From Azadirachta indica (Eukaryota; Streptophyta; Magnoliopsida; Sapindales; Meliaceae): DNA of 64,000 nucleotides. The notes below the pieces were generated by a model that worked only from the letters and a program-made list of their open reading frames with translations, was not told where the DNA came from and made no database searches. Positions 38,601 to 52,459 of this stretch are shown piece by piece; within the stretch, counting starts at the first letter, position 1, and each line of letters opens with the position of its first letter. The position numbers and the translations under genes were made by a program. The stretch is from contig CM040441.1 of NCBI GenBank assembly GCA_022749755.1, positions 23,685,475 to 23,749,474 on the forward strand, in the 5' to 3' direction.

Positions 38601-40966
38601 AAAGGAGTACATGAGTGAGCGAGGGAACTGTGATGTGATATCTACTCTAATCAAACCCAAGATTTGAAATGCATGGTATGCTAGAACAGGCGATCATATC
38701 TTCTGAAACTTTGTTGTCATTCAAGCATGCTTATCTGCATTTACTTACTTGGGACATATATGGTGGCTAGAATGTAATATGATTGCTGGCAAATGTATCT
38801 GCTTTTGAGCTCTGCTTCCATTGTTCCAGCATGCTCCTGTTCTAAAGCCATTTTGATGTGTTGTACAGGTTCTGGGATTGCTGGTTGAAGTCATGAAGAA
38901 AGACTTTCAGAAGCATATCAGTAGTGTATTTCCAGTGATGAGAAGCATATTGGACTCTACTGTAAATGTTGTTTCTGAAAGGGAACTGGATCTTTCTGAT
39001 GAGGCTACCATACCTTTCTGGAAAGAGGCATACTATTCACTAGTTTTGTTGGAGAAGATCCTCTGTGAGTTCCCCAATTTTGTATTAGAAACGGATCTGG
39101 AGGTATGACCCATTTTCTACCTTTTGCTAAGATATGAACATATCTTAAGATTTTCTAATGTGCTCAGTGCTAGGTTGAATACAATATTTTAATTGTGTGG
39201 ACTGCATGCATGTAGTGGAAGAAGGAATACTGTGGTGTAATTGAATGACGTTCTTTATGGTAAATTGGGTTGGATTATAGAATCCCTTTTGTTTGTACAA
39301 CTGTGTGCATGTGTGTTAATGAGAGTTTTTGTATAATAATGTTAGAAATTACTCACACACTATTGTCTGAACATAATATTAAAATTATATAATAACATGA
39401 CATTAGAAGTTCATTTGATTGAACTTCCCTGATGCATTATTGAAATTTATTCTGGCCCAATGTTCGGTAGTTCTTTCATCACCTTAGCTGTTTCCAGGTA
39501 GTTTGGTAAAGCATCCTGAGTTTCAAGTTAGGTTGCTTTCAGATGGTGTGGCTTTTGTTATGCCGGATGGCATGATTTTCTGATAATAAGAGCTGTTGAC
39601 TCTATATTCCCATTTTGTATTGATTGTTTCACTTACTTTTGCCTCATCTTCAGAGTATATGGGAAGCAATTTGCGAGCTGTTGTTACACCCCCATACATG
39701 GTTGCGTAATAGATCAAATCGGCTTGTATCCTTGTATTTTGTTGCTGTAACTGAGGCTCAAAGAGAAAATATGGAGAAGTCATCAGGAGCTTTCTTCCTG
39801 ATGAAGCCAAGTAGACTATTTATGATAGCTGTTTCACTATGCTCCCAGCTAGAGACCCAACATACTTTTGATGATGCCATCAGCAACCGAATCACGCAAA
39901 ATCTTGTGTCTGCAATTTGTAATATGCATAATTTGAAGGGACATATGGATTGTGCTGATCCTCAAAACTTCTGGTCAACCCTTGGAGAGCATGAGCAAGG
40001 TTTATTGCTGAAAGCTTTCCAGTTGCACAACTCAAGAAAAGGAAAGGGAATATTTCTATCTATTGTGTCTGGTGCACGTGACCAAAATGATCATGACCCT
40101 TCTGGTGATTTTCGATATTTGCTCGTTTCTAATTTGCTCAAAAAGATGGGAAAGATTGCTCTTCAGAAAGAGGATATTCAGGTTGGTTTGCTAGTCCTAT
40201 GGATTAGAATTCTTATTCATGTTAAGGATGACTGAGAAATTTTGAGCCTGCTGCAAAATAAATCTTCTTTTAGTTCTATTTTTGTTTTTGTCCTTTGCTT
40301 CTTATCTCAATTAAAACACTAACTGCTAATGGAATTTCAAATGTTGCACATAGATGAAAATCATCTTCAACTGTTTCAAACTCATTTCATCAGAAGTCAG
40401 TCGGGACTACTGCCAGCATTATGTATTTCAGATGTTGCCGTCGTTGTATAAAGTTTGTGAAGGATTTTCTGGGAAGGTCATCTCTGGTGAGTCCTATCCG
40501 TCCAGACAAAGTTTAATCCATGAGAGTGTCGTTTTATAATTTATGCTTACGTTAAATGTTTCTAATCTAGAAATTGAATTTACATTTAATAGATAAACAC
40601 TAAATTTTTCTCATCAAAATTGTACTATGTAGGATGTGTAGTATCACGTTCACTTCATTGATCCTTTTTAACTTGATCAAAGAATCTGACAAATTGATCT
40701 TATTGCCAGATGATTTGAAGCAATTAGCACAAGACGTATGTCATAGCATACGGACTACAATAGGCGACCAGAATTTCGTACAGGTCTATAACGAGATCAG
40801 AAAGAATCTCAAGGCAAAGAGAGACAAGAGAAGACAGGAGGAAAAGCTCATGGCTGTTGTCAACCCTATGCGAAATGCCAAGAGGAAGTTGAGGATTGCA
40901 GCCAAGCACCGTGCACACAAGAAGAGGAAGATAATGACGATGAAAATGGGAAGATGGTTGCATTAA
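20630..40966 (+). CDS. UTP20: UTP20, small-subunit processome component 20 (31 coding exons)
   Basis: Large HEAT-repeat scaffold of the nucleolar U3 processome, needed for 18S rRNA maturation (DRIM/UTP20 family). Exons by phase: 20630-20698, 20830-20952, 22039-22196, 22831-22875, 24026-24104, 24222-24295, 25533-25639, 26772-26954, 27561-27764, 27874-28090, 28176-28250, 28335-28684, 29068-29272, 29428-29686, 29774-30113, 30431-30611, 30713-30853, 30948-31209, 31364-31819, 32357-32812, 33622-33758, 33836-34017, 34124-34507, 34737-34862, 35221-35283, 35364-37168, 37248-37527, 38869-39102, 39654-40181, 40354-40486, 40710-40966. Start is MATPSHAV. Length is ~2,704 residues, normal for the family; the K/R-rich tail (KRKLRIAAKHRAHKKRK) fits nucleolar location. 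All junctions are GT-AG and phase-consistent except the GC donor at 37169. Exon 20 holds one net +1/-2 shift at ~32555-32560. Confidence 0.92.
27393..27506 (+). repeat. 57 bp tandem duplication in UTP20 intron 8
   Basis: Units 27393-27449 and 27450-27506 are identical except for one base (CTACGTGG against CTACATGG), so the duplication is recent. Confidence 0.95.
29296..29385 (+). repeat. 45 bp tandem duplication in UTP20 intron 13
   Basis: Units 29296-29340 and 29341-29385 start GTTGATGTT and differ at three positions. Confidence 0.92.
32172..32222 (+). repeat. C-rich tract in UTP20 intron 19
   Basis: About 50 bp of almost pure C and T with several runs of three to ten C. A poly-T run lies upstream at about 32000-32017. 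The complementary strand has at least four G runs. Confidence 0.9.
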
Positions 40967-42057
40967 GATGCTGTACTGAATCTACTACTCAGATCTTCAC
41001 CAATTCCCCCCTCCTGAATACCAAAATCATTCATGAGGTAGATTTCCCACTACTGATCATCGCAGATTCGTTTGCTTTATCATTTATGGAACTGAGCTTA
41101 GCTAGCTGTGATCAACAATAGAACATTAGATTAGGAAAATGATGCAGGCACCAAAAATTAGATTTGACAACAATTGAGGGTATAGTATGGAATGTAAATG
41201 ATGTTTTCGTTTTATAATGATGTACAATAACAGCGATACATTCTCGTGATTGTAGTATTAAATTTTGTAGGTTTCAGGGGTTGGTTTTGTTTTGACTCCT
41301 ATAAATTAGGGGTAGCCAATTTTGCTAATCCGAATGATTTAGTTATAAATGTGTGTTATCTTGTAAGAACAAAGGATTCTAATTGCGGGCTTTTCCCATA
41401 GCCCTCAATTTACAAATAATATGTATTTGAAAAATTGATTGAATTTTTTTTTATTTTTATCTAATCAATATTATTAGACTACATTAGTTTGTAGATAATA
41501 ATGTAAGTAAAGGTTGCATTTGGATTATTGTTTTATTTAGTTAATAAATCTATTTAATGGGTTAATAAATTTGTTTTAATTTTTTTATTTTTAAATAAAA
41601 TTATATTATACTTGTAATTGATTAGTAGAAATTATAAAATAATTGACACAATTATGTAATATTTTAATTTTAAAATATAGAATAATAGTTTATGTCGATA
41701 AAAGATATGTAAGTCTTTAAGATTTCACTTATTAGATTGATTAGTTTTAATAATTTTAAAATTATTTATAAAAATTTTAATTTATTTAAAAATAATAGTT
41801 GTGTAATTATTAGTAATAATTGTTTAATAAAAATAATTATTAAATATTTAAAATTTGATAAAATATAATATATTTATGAAAAATATATTAATAAAATAAA
41901 TCATAATATTATTTTTAGTACATTAATAATATAATATTTATTAACATATAAATTTATGTATAAATAAGATTTGTTAATGTATCCAATTAAAATATAAATT
42001 TATTTATTTTACATTATATTAAAGAATTCAATATTAACTATGTATTAAAAAAATAAA
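40967..42057. other. UTP20 3' UTR, then AT-rich intergenic DNA up to the gap
   Basis: The first ~300 bases are of mixed composition, as expected for the 3' UTR. From about 41400 the DNA is nearly all A and T with no gene signal. Confidence 0.6.
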
Positions 42058-42157
42058 NNNNNNNNNNNNNNNNNNNNNNNNNNNNNNNNNNNNNNNNNNN
42101 NNNNNNNNNNNNNNNNNNNNNNNNNNNNNNNNNNNNNNNNNNNNNNNNNNNNNNNNN
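42058..42157. other. Assembly gap of 100 N
   Basis: Exactly 100 N, the conventional placeholder for a gap of unknown length. The real distance between the flanks is therefore not known. Confidence 0.99.
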
Positions 42158-42589
42158 GTAATTCTATATTTCTAACTTCACTGTGATGACCTTGAACATG
42201 GGTCCTTCATATTTTTAAAAGATTCAAACTTATGGATGAGCACACTAATAGTAAGAAAGTATTGTTTCTTAAGATATATGTATAATCTAAACGCAAACAT
42301 AGACACTTCTGCAGAAAATTTTATTCTCTATGCAAATATGTCCCCTGAAATGCTGAATAAATATTTGCCTTTTCAGTTATTTGATTTTGTATGTTACATA
42401 ACCCTTGATGGACTAATTTTCATTTAGAAATTGTTTATCTGGTGGGCTAATTTTATTTTAGAAATTCTTTATCTCTAAAGTAATATTGGAACACCATTCT
42501 ATATTTGAAATACATTTTCCTATATGTTTGCCTCTATAAATTTAATTGCTGTATTTGGGTAATTAGCTTTAGTGTTTTTCTTCTAATAG

Positions 42590-45340
42590 GAAAGAATTCG
42601 AATAGGCAAGGAACTCCTAGAAGCAAAGCGGATTGAAGAAGAAAATGAAAGAAAGCGGTATGTTTTTATCTATTATATCCTTCCTATTTTACTTCATTTT
42701 GCATTTGGTTTAATTCTAATACGCTATGTTCCTTTTCATGCATTATGTGAATTCGTTTTCCATATGTATGAAAAATTTGGTATTACCAGTTTGTTGGCCA
42801 TGCGGAAAGCTGAGAAAGAGGAAGAGAAAAGAGCTAGGGAAAAAATTCGTCAGAAATTGGAAGAAGACAAGGTTACTTCTAGCTTTCTGCCTTTGTTTCA
42901 TTCTTTAATTGTCATGTATCTTTTATTTAAAGGAAGAGGGGTGTTCAAATATCTATTGATATTAATTGGGTCAAGACGTTACTAATTCTTAATCTAACAG
43001 ATAATGGGAAAAATTTCATATGCAAGGTTTCCAATTGTCCTTGTGAATAATTTATATCTCATAATTTATTTCTATTTACATTTGGAATTGCCTGTTATAG
43101 TTGATTGAATCTATTTATGTCTTGACAGGCAGAAAGGAGGAGGAGACTTGGATTGCCACCAGAAGATCCTACAACCCCTAAACCTTCAGCACCTGTTGTT
43201 GAGGAGAAAAAGGTAGGATGTTTTTTTATTATTATGGTTCTGACACATGCTGTTTAAAATATGTTCCATATGCTTTTGGGAATCATATATCTTTCTTTCA
43301 TCTAAACTGCAGAGTTCATTGCCTGTTAGACCTGCCACAAAGGTAGAGCGAATGAGGGAGTGTTTGCGATCTCTTAAGCAGAATCACAAGGTAAAATTAG
43401 ATGGTTGGTGCATCATGCTTTTGATTATTGCTTGGCTGTTAAAGACTCTTAAGGGACTTTACATTCCTAACCTGCTTGTCATACTTGGGTTTCACTTTAC
43501 AATTTGTTGGTGTCTTTCATTGGTTGTGTGAATAAATAATTTTGAATTGTTATCCTCACTTCTACACTCTATATTGGGAATCATATATGTTAGATGTTGT
43601 CAACTGCTTCAAGTTAAAATTCATGGACTTAGAGCTGACATTTGGGATATCTGATTGTCCTGAAATTTTGGATCCTTGATGTTCGTAGATAAAACAATGA
43701 GTCAAGATACATTTTAGAATAAGTTTTGCCATGCTGCAAGATTAGCCTCTTGTATAACAGGAGCTAAAGTCTCTCTGTGTCTATATATTTGCATGCTCAA
43801 ACATGGACACTCACACTCATGCACGTCAACTGCATGAGAGTGAAAGGAATAATGAGACCAGTTTATGCAATTAATAATTCTGCATTTTGAGCTTTTTACT
43901 TCATATTCAAGTATACGAGAATACTAGTGGTCCCTTTTTAACGTTTGTAATGTCAGGCTTTACACGTGTGTGCCTTCTTATTGCGTTGGCCATGTAAAAT
44001 ATACTTCCTCTGATCAATGGGCAGAAGTTAGCAAGTTAAACTGACAAAGATCTTCTATTTGACGTTAAAAAGAAAAAGAGAGAAAAAACTGTTATTATTG
44101 GCATAGATGTTGCTTCCTTCCAGAAAGAAGAAAGTGCTCAGTGAAAATCAAATGCGTGTTTCTTGTTGCATCTTTTATGATATAAAATGTTGTTACTTGG
44201 AACTATGCATATAAATATATTTGTTCATATTTTAATGTTTGTTTTGCTGCTGTTCTTTCTTTTGCATCTTTTTTTTTTTTGGCCCCTCTTTGTCAACTTT
44301 CTGTAATACATATAGTACATTAAGTTGGTTTATATTAGTTTCAGCCAGTTCACTTGTTTTTAATGGGTACAGGATGATGATGCTAAAGTGAAGAGAGCAT
44401 TTCAGACCCTTCTGACCTATGTAGGGAATGTAGTGAAAAACCCTAACGAGGAGAAGTTCCGAAAAATCAGACTCAGTAACCAAACCTTTCAGGTACGGAA
44501 CTTTTGCAACTGTATCAAGGCACCGTCTGTATTCTGGGAAAAGTAGATTTATATTAGTCAATTACAAGATAATGCATACTGTCACAATGAGAGTCATTTT
44601 CCCCAAATCAATACAAAATAGCAAGAATTTTCCTGTCAAGGAAGTAAGCAGATTTGTCTCTCAAACAGAAACATCATGATGCACGATTTTCTCCCATTAC
44701 TGGTTTTACAGTGCAAGCGCTTCATCGTCATTTCCTTACCGTATAGGGTGACTTAAACATTACCACTGCTGCTACAAACATGTAGCAATCATGTCAATGG
44801 AGTCACATCTCCATTATCTAACATCTACTGCCATAGTCTCCGACTTCCTATCTTGTCATCCTTTCCACTTGTAGCTTCCAAACGAGTTGCCATCTTTGTC
44901 ACAACCCACCACCATGAAATAGCAAATCCACCATCATCTTTATGAGTACTTCCAATTTCCCAAAAGATTATTGTCATTTTCTAAGAGCTTTTGCTTGTTC
45001 ACAAATGAACTGCCATGCAACTTTTTGGGACATTTAAAAATTTGTTCTGATCAATCATCTCAAGGGACACTTGCAATTATTCAAGTTTTGGCTTCTCCAC
45101 ATAGTTGTCGATTGCTCGACTGTGTTCTTATATGTTATAATTCTCTGTTGTTGTGTTTAACAGGATAGAGTTGGTTCGCTAGAAGGTGGACTAGAGTTTC
45201 TTGAGCTGTGTGGATTTGAGAAAACTGAAGGGGATGAGTTCTTGTTTCTCCCTAGAGACAAAGTTGACACCACGGTGCTCAATTCAGCTGGCTCTGAACT
45301 GACCTCTGCAATAAATAATCCCTTTTTCGGAGTTCTTTAA
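42590..45340 (+). CDS. PUB-domain protein (UBA/UBX-type p97 cofactor class), 5' part missing
   Basis: Six exons join in phase: 42590-42657, 42790-42871, 43129-43212, 43313-43390, 44373-44492, 45164-45340 (TAA). They give about 202 residues. First comes a long charged coiled-coil rich in E, K and R ([18 protein letters not shown] onward), then a proline-rich linker, then a PUB domain from [15 protein letters not shown] through [12 protein letters not shown] to [11 protein letters not shown] and FLFLPRD. PUB domains bind the C-terminus of the AAA ATPase p97/CDC48, so a role in ubiquitin-dependent protein handling is inferred. The first exon seen starts at a splice acceptor (phase 0), so an N-terminal part, probably with a UBA domain, should lie in or before the gap. 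I found no convincing exon at 42158-42589. Confidence 0.85.
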
Positions 45341-48300
45341 GTATCAAAACAAAGCGTTTTTCTTTTTATTTTTTCTTTATTTCTGAAAATATTTCCAACT
45401 ATCATGGGATTCATGCCCTTTTCTGTGTGTCAACTGTAATTAAAACTATTTATATAGCGATGGAATTGATTGTCAAAAGCTGGATGCTATAACATTCTGT
45501 TGAAAATCAAGAGTGTAATCGTAGTTCTTTCTTGTGTTGCAGATTATATGATGATCTCCTAAGGGATATATATATATATATATATGTTGTATTCGAAAAT
45601 TACACAAATATGCCGCTATGGTCATAACTTAGGTGGTGTGAGATTCGTTTGACAGTCTCATATGATTTCGAGTTCGAGTAAAAGTAAAGGTAAAAGGATG
45701 GTGTTTCATGTGCTAGATTTTCCGCTCATCTGAACTTTTTGTTAAAAAAATTATACAAATATGTTCACCTTTTTATGAAAATTATACTTAAATTGTCAGG
45801 AGCAAAATGTACCCATTTTTTACTAAAATGTCTAATTACTTTTTATTGCTAACTCTATTTTTCCCTTCTTTTCTTTTTCAAAATTAAGGTATCTTTATAT
45901 AAAAGAAAATAAGTACTCAAAGTAAAATATCAAGAAATTGATTTCCCTCACACTATTCATGCAGAGAGAATTGTTTTAATTTGCATTCTTTAATTTATAA
46001 AAATATAAAAAGATTTGATGTTATTTGTTACTAAAATTAGCAATTAAATATATTTTACATTATTGTTAAGTAATATAAAATGTAAAAAAAGAAGAGAATT
46101 TCATTATTTTTATTTGTAACATGTACATACTTACATGTGTGTGTATATGTACATATGCATATAAATGAAATATGTATGTATCCATATAGATACAAATATA
46201 TGCGTATATATATATTTATTTTTTCTTTATATTTTCATACTTTTTAAAGAAAATATAAGAAATTTAACATAATTTTTTAAATAGATATATTATATAGAAA
46301 TAAAATGTTAAGAAATATTTCATTTATTTTTTCAATAATTAAATACCAAATTATTAATGAGAAAGTAAAATAAGAGGGTTAGAAATACTTTAACATGTCA
46401 GTTTGATGTAACTCATTGTTTAAATTTTTTTTTAATAATAGTATTTTTTTAAAATTTTTTTATTGAAATAATAAATTCAAAAAAAATTATTTAATTCTTA
46501 GTATATTGTAAAAAATATTAAAATAAGAAATAAATTGTTATAATTAAAAATAGTTTATTGTGAAAAATATTGAATATTGACTAAGTTATTATAATTAACT
46601 AAATTATATATTATTTTTGTTATTTTATAAAAGTTTAGTGATATAAACGATAATAACCTAACATGTCAACTAACATAAATAAAAATAAATAGGATATATG
46701 CTTATTTATTAGACGTGAGAGGGTATTTGCCTTTTCCTCAACATTAGAGAAGTATTTGTTTATTACTCCAAATATTATGGGGTATTTGTCAATATTTTTT
46801 GTTTTGAGTTGCATTTTTTAATTTGTATTTAGGATGTGTGAAATATATATTATTTTGTTTGTTAGTTTTATTTAGTTAAAAATAATAACATTTTATTTAT
46901 ATTAATTGTAACAAATTGTAAAATAGTTTTATTCTATGCATTTTATTTATTTTCTTTAAAATAAAAAAAATATTTTATTTTAATTAAAATTTTAACTAAT
47001 TTTGATCTATTAGGTGTATTAATTTTTGAAAGAAAAATGATAATATCAAATATTAATATCAAATATTAAATTTTACTTGTATATTAACTGTAATTTTAAG
47101 AAATAAATATATCATTAAAAATTGATAAGAAGGGTTTATTTAAATATATTTATATATAAATATATATCATTCAAAGTATAGGGGCTTTATGAAATTTATA
47201 GTAATTAATATTCATTTGTGAGACATGACTTTTTCACTATCATTGCTGGCAACTTGATAATTGTTCATGTTGAGAAACCAATTCAAGTCTGAGTAGAGGG
47301 ATTTTTTAATTTTTTGCTTCTTCTTTGATAAAATAAAAAAGAAAGTGTGATTGTTAGTATAAGGATCAAAATAAACATGCTATATTATTTGACTAATTAT
47401 AATATTGATATAAATATTTTACTTTTAATTTAAATAGAATAATTTTTATTTTTGTCTTTTACTTAATAAAAAAAATATATATTATTAATTAAGTTAACTC
47501 TTTAAAAAAGTGTTAGTAGCATTACTATTTTTGTAAAATTCGATTTAGAGTTCATCGATCTATTTGATAGGAGTAACAGTTCATTATAGTTTTCGTAAAA
47601 TTTTTGTTCAATTAAATTAAGTATTATACAATTTAAATTAAAACTCATAAGTATACAACTAATTATAGTATGATAAATAATTCTACAAGATTAATTTTAC
47701 AGAGAACATGTTAGATTAATATTTCTTTTGTTAGTAAACTTTAAAATGAATGCAAAAATTCTAATATGAATACATAATAAATGACATGAAATCAAATTTA
47801 ATTAAAATAATATAAAGAAATTACGTAGAGAGTAGTAATCATGCATGAGAATGAAATCAACCAAGGGAAAAAAAACATTAGGGTTCAAAAATTGACCATT
47901 AATTGTCATTTTTACGGTATATTTACGTAATAAAAAATTTTTAACTTCATATGGTAACAATTATCTTAACATGTAATTTAATTATAAGCATTAGTTATTC
48001 AATGATTATGAATTTAATTTTGGTATGCGTTTTAAATTCACTTATTCTAAAACATGTAATAATGTTTGGTGTAGGCTATTATTATCATGTCAAGAATCTA
48101 TTAAACACTATGAATATAAAAATATTATACAATAACAATTAAATTGATGTGGTTATCATGTTATTATAATTCATTCATATTATAAGTATTTAAGAAAATG
48201 GATTGGTGTAGTGCTTAAATCTTGCGTCAACATATCACATGTTTAAATCATAAATATTTCAGTCCCAAATAATTTAAATGTGCAATATTAATGCTTAAAC

Positions 48301-49233
48301 ATAATGTGAAAATTACGGTAATTAACTTTACAAATCTCTATGAAAGATCTAATTAGGGTTTCATCCTTAACTTTAATAAGAAAAAAAAAATTTATCTACC
48401 AAAAAAAATAATGAAAAGAAATAAAATATAGGACAAAATCATAAAGATAGAAGAAGATAACACCCTTTTGAGAGCTTTTTCCTACTTGGAACTCCCCCTT
48501 TTTCTCATTGGCTTATGTCTTGCTTTCTTGATCTCTCTTGATCTTTCTTTAATATATATCAAAACATTAAAAAAATATATATATATATATATATATGGGT
48601 TCCATTCAGGTGGCAGGTAGCCAGTAATTTAGGGATGGGACTTTGATCGTCACAAAACAAGTAGAGATTAAAGACTAAAGCTTTAGTCCTTTGAATAACA
48701 AAAAGAAATTTGCAATGAATCGAAAGATGGATTATGCGTGGGTGTGTAGAACAAAATTTGGGTCATAATCATTTTGCTGAAAGCACACAAAACCAATAAT
48801 AGCCAACACTTCTTCTAAAGCAAAACATAACAGAGCATGCAAAAATAATCAGCAGCTATTCACAATACAAACGAAAATATCCTTCCTTTTATGGTTTACC
48901 AACTTTATGAAGCTATATATTCATACTTAGTAGCTCTTGTATAACGTGAACAACAAATACTCAAGCATGCAAAAGCTATTGATAAAAATTACTTAGAAAA
49001 TATATCTACAATAAGCACTCAAGCATGCAGAAGCTTGATAAAAATTATATGGAAAACTACTTTTGCTAATTCGAACATTACACGTAATAGCCACATAGCA
49101 AAAATTAATTCTTTATTCAATTTAACATATAGCTCATAAGCACCCAAAAATTCTTAAGCAATATATAAAATTTACCATCCAATAGACCAACATAATTTTA
49201 TCTTCAAACCAAAAAAAAGCAAAGCAAACCTCA
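45341..49233. other. AT-rich intergenic DNA
   Basis: The 3' UTR of the PUB gene is followed by AT-rich DNA without a recognisable gene. AT microsatellites lie at about 45569-45585 and 48571-48596. At 48957-49050 a ~55 bp unit with CTCAAGCATGCA and TTGATAAAAATTA occurs twice, diverged. Confidence 0.6.
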
Positions 49234-49619
49234 TAAGGGATGGCAATGGATAGGATACGCCATGAACACTTTGATATCCATATCTGTGTCCTACAACAAA
49301 ATTTATATTTATATCCGTAGCCGATATTAAATTTAATATTTATATCCTCCTAAAAGGATATTCATTAATAACCATATACTTGCGGATGTCTTATGAATAT
49401 ATCCATATCTTAATAAAAAATAATAAACTTTAAAAAACTTTAAATTCATAATTTGATTTTATTGTTTTACAAATTAATATATACTATCTATGCTAGTAAA
49501 TTAAAATTAAAAATTAACATTATATTTTATAGTTTTGTTGAAGAATTTGAACCTAAGCATGAAACAAAAGAATTTAATTATAAAAAAAATAAATTAATGA
49601 TAATTATTAATATATTAAA

Positions 49620-51700
49620 AAAATAAAAACACTTTCTTACGATTAAATTTACCCCACAACTAATTTTGAGCACACATTAAAGCCTCCAATATCTTTGGAT
49701 AAAGTCTACTATATTACGAAAGTATAAATCCACCACTAACGTTAAAAGATGATTCTAATGCAACTATGGAAATAGGAATAGCTACATCTCTAGCAATTTC
49801 TTGTAAAGTAAGATATTTGAACTATTCATCTTCTACCAATTTAATATATCAAAATTCTCACATCTTAAAATGACATTTTCATCCAAATAGTAATCCAACT
49901 CAGATTTAGTTTGAATAGTACTAATACTTTGATTTACCAACATATTAAATTGTGCCAATCATTCTTTTATTTTTTAGTAACCCCCTCCAAATAAGATGAT
50001 AAAGTAACTGAAGATTGAATAACTTCCTCACGTGTTTTAAACCTTACTTGATAATCTTTTATTAATGCATAATAAAAACTATGACTTTTCTCAATTTCAA
50101 TTGTATAATAATCCCCATACAAAATGAAAAATAGTATCGCACTAAATTCAACTTATATCTTTGATCGAAAACAATTACCACAACCATATTTCATAAACCA
50201 CATTCCAATAGTTGTCAAATTTTTTTATTTTTTTTTTAGCCATCATCCTTATTTCACCATTACAAGAATTAAGTCACTTCTCATAGACAATAAAATCTCA
50301 CAAATATTTAAAAAAAAAAATTAGTTGTAGAATATTTAGTTTCAGAAAATAATGTAGTAATTTCATAAAAGGATTGAAGTCTATCATAAATTTCTTTTAC
50401 AAACATTCAATCTTTATCAATAAGTAAACATTTATACTGTTGTTCTCATTGTTTTAAATGAGGAAACAAATCTTTATAACTCAAAACACTTTTAAATATC
50501 AAATAAGTAGAATTTACCTACTCTTATAATCAGCAACTAACATCTTAGCGTAAGAAATATTAAACTTACGGGCTATTCAAACAAATGTTTCTTTTATTTT
50601 TGGTATTACTATCCAATGAAAAACACTACCACGAATTCTTTCAAACAGATGGCATATCTTTCACAATCAAATAATATATGAGCAGCACATTGCACGTAAA
50701 ACAATTTTCCATTCAATAACAATGAACTACCATCAAGCTTTTCAATCATAGCATCATTTTTACTACAATTATAGATAGTCAAAGTAGATAATTTGCAGTC
50801 AATGTTATATTTTAACAAACATTCCATGAATGTTTCAGCAAGCATTTTAGCAGTATATAGACATGGCACGTACATAAACCTAATAAGACAGTGATAAATA
50901 ATAATAAATATCATGTTATATCATGTAAAAAAAAATTAGTAAGAAAATAAAAATTATCAACAAACTTAATGTTCTAGAAATTACCTCAAAATGTGACTTT
51001 GCATCACCCAACAATCATCTGTAAAATGCACGGTTATTATCATGAAGCTTTTTTATTGGTTGTTAGAAGTCCACATGTCAATAGTGATAGTAATTCTTCC
51101 CCATTTGCCTCTAACAAACTCATTATCTTAGCCCTCTCATAATCATATAACTTCAAAATATCGTTTTTTCAATGTATTACGATAAATGACCTTAAACATA
51201 AGTTAGAGAGTCTTGATAAACTTTCTAAACCCGATGTGTTCAATCATATTATGGGGATATTTATGCATGATTATCTTGTTGACGAGCTCTTTCCTAGCAC
51301 TTTCTTGATCAAAAGAAAAAGTAGACACTTATATTTTCCTATCAACGACATGCGCTTGTAATTTCTTTGTGGTGGAATTTATGCTTAGTTGCCTTCTATG
51401 AAGACATGTTTTTGAATGATTATGTAGATGTGAGTTTCATCCTTTGACTTATAAGATATTACTTTTTTACAATACAAACAAATTGCATTTCAATACCCAA
51501 TACTTTTATTCCCCTCCCTCTTAAAGTGACTGCATATACTTGAAGTTAATTTCTTACTAGTAGTTTCACTAGTAAATTCTTCACTTGTAGCTTGTAGAGT
51601 TTGATTTGAATGAAATTGGCAAAGATCATTGCTATAAAAAATATTTGTTCACTAGTTTCTATCATCGTCAAATTCATCTTCATTTTTTACCTACATATAT
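49620..51700 (-). pseudogene. hAT transposase (BED/hATC type), heavily mutated
   Basis: On the - strand from ~51490, broken frames give HLHNHSKTCL (BED zinc finger part), FDQESARKELVNKIIMH, then KLYDYERAKIMSLLEANG. Next comes the open piece 50914-50609 with KLSTLTIYNCSKNDAMIEKL and LNGKLFYVQCAAHIL, then GEIRMMAKKK and YWNVVYEI. The end is the hATC dimerisation region EIARDVAIPISIVALESSF with PKILEALMCAQN (~49800-49650). The order and spacing match the Ac/Ricesleeper-type family. Numerous stops make it non-functional. Confidence 0.82.
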
Positions 51701-52013
51701 AATAGTTTAATTGATCAATTACCAAGTTTATAATATAGAAATAATGAAAGCCAAAATCGTGAAGAAAATTTTGTAAGCAAATCGGTATATGTTTCCAAAT
51801 AGCATCTAAGACCAGAACAACATAAATCTTAAAAATATCATTAAGTTATTTCTGATAAGAAAAACATATATATTTTTGTGAAAGAGGGGAAAAATTCTTT
51901 AAACTGAAGAAACATAGAAAACAACAATAATTATAGACATTAATTCATGAGTGAATACTAGTTGCCAAATATATTTATGAGACTCCAAAGACAAGATAAA
52001 ATGGCATAAGGTG

Positions 52014-52459
52014 TAGGATTGGGCAAAAAAGACTAAGAAAAGGAAAATCAGATAAGATCGAACCCATTTGGTCCGGTCTTATATGTAATTCGATCTAATT
52101 CTGATCTTTACTGAAAAAACTTTGACTCGACCAAATTTGTTTATTTTTTTAATTTTTTATAAAGATAATTAATTATATTACATTATATTAATAGATATGA
52201 GTATTTATAAAATTAACTTATATTTATCAAGTTGAAAAAATTAATATTCATATGTAAATAAGTGCTATTTTGGTTTTAATTTGAATTAAAAAAATTTAAA
52301 ATAGAAACCTAAAAACCAAATCAAATTAAACCAAACCAATCAGTCCGGTTCTTTTCTTGGAGTTGTTCCGATCCAGTTTCAAAAAATAGAAACCTAAAGT
52401 TCTTGGGTTTGGTCTACTTATTTAAAAACTCCAAGCAAATTAGCCTGTGCCCACCCCTA
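52014..52459. mobile_element. Small non-autonomous hAT-like element
   Basis: The right end CCCACCCCTA (to 52459) and the left end TAGGATTGGGCA (from 52014) are imperfect inverted copies of the TAGGGGTGGGCA end common in plant hAT elements. Inside are the CCAAACC/GGTTTGG and CCGGT motifs often seen in such elements, and no coding capacity. No clear target duplication was found. Confidence 0.5.

Noticed and set aside
42158..42589. A start exon of the PUB gene just after the gap, using ATGGATGAGCACACTAATAG at about 42233
   Set aside because: There is no good donor in phase and no coiled-coil or UBA similarity, so I left it as intron.
50124..50324. 66-codon + strand frame within the hAT region
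   Set aside because: It is opposite the decayed transposase and has no match.
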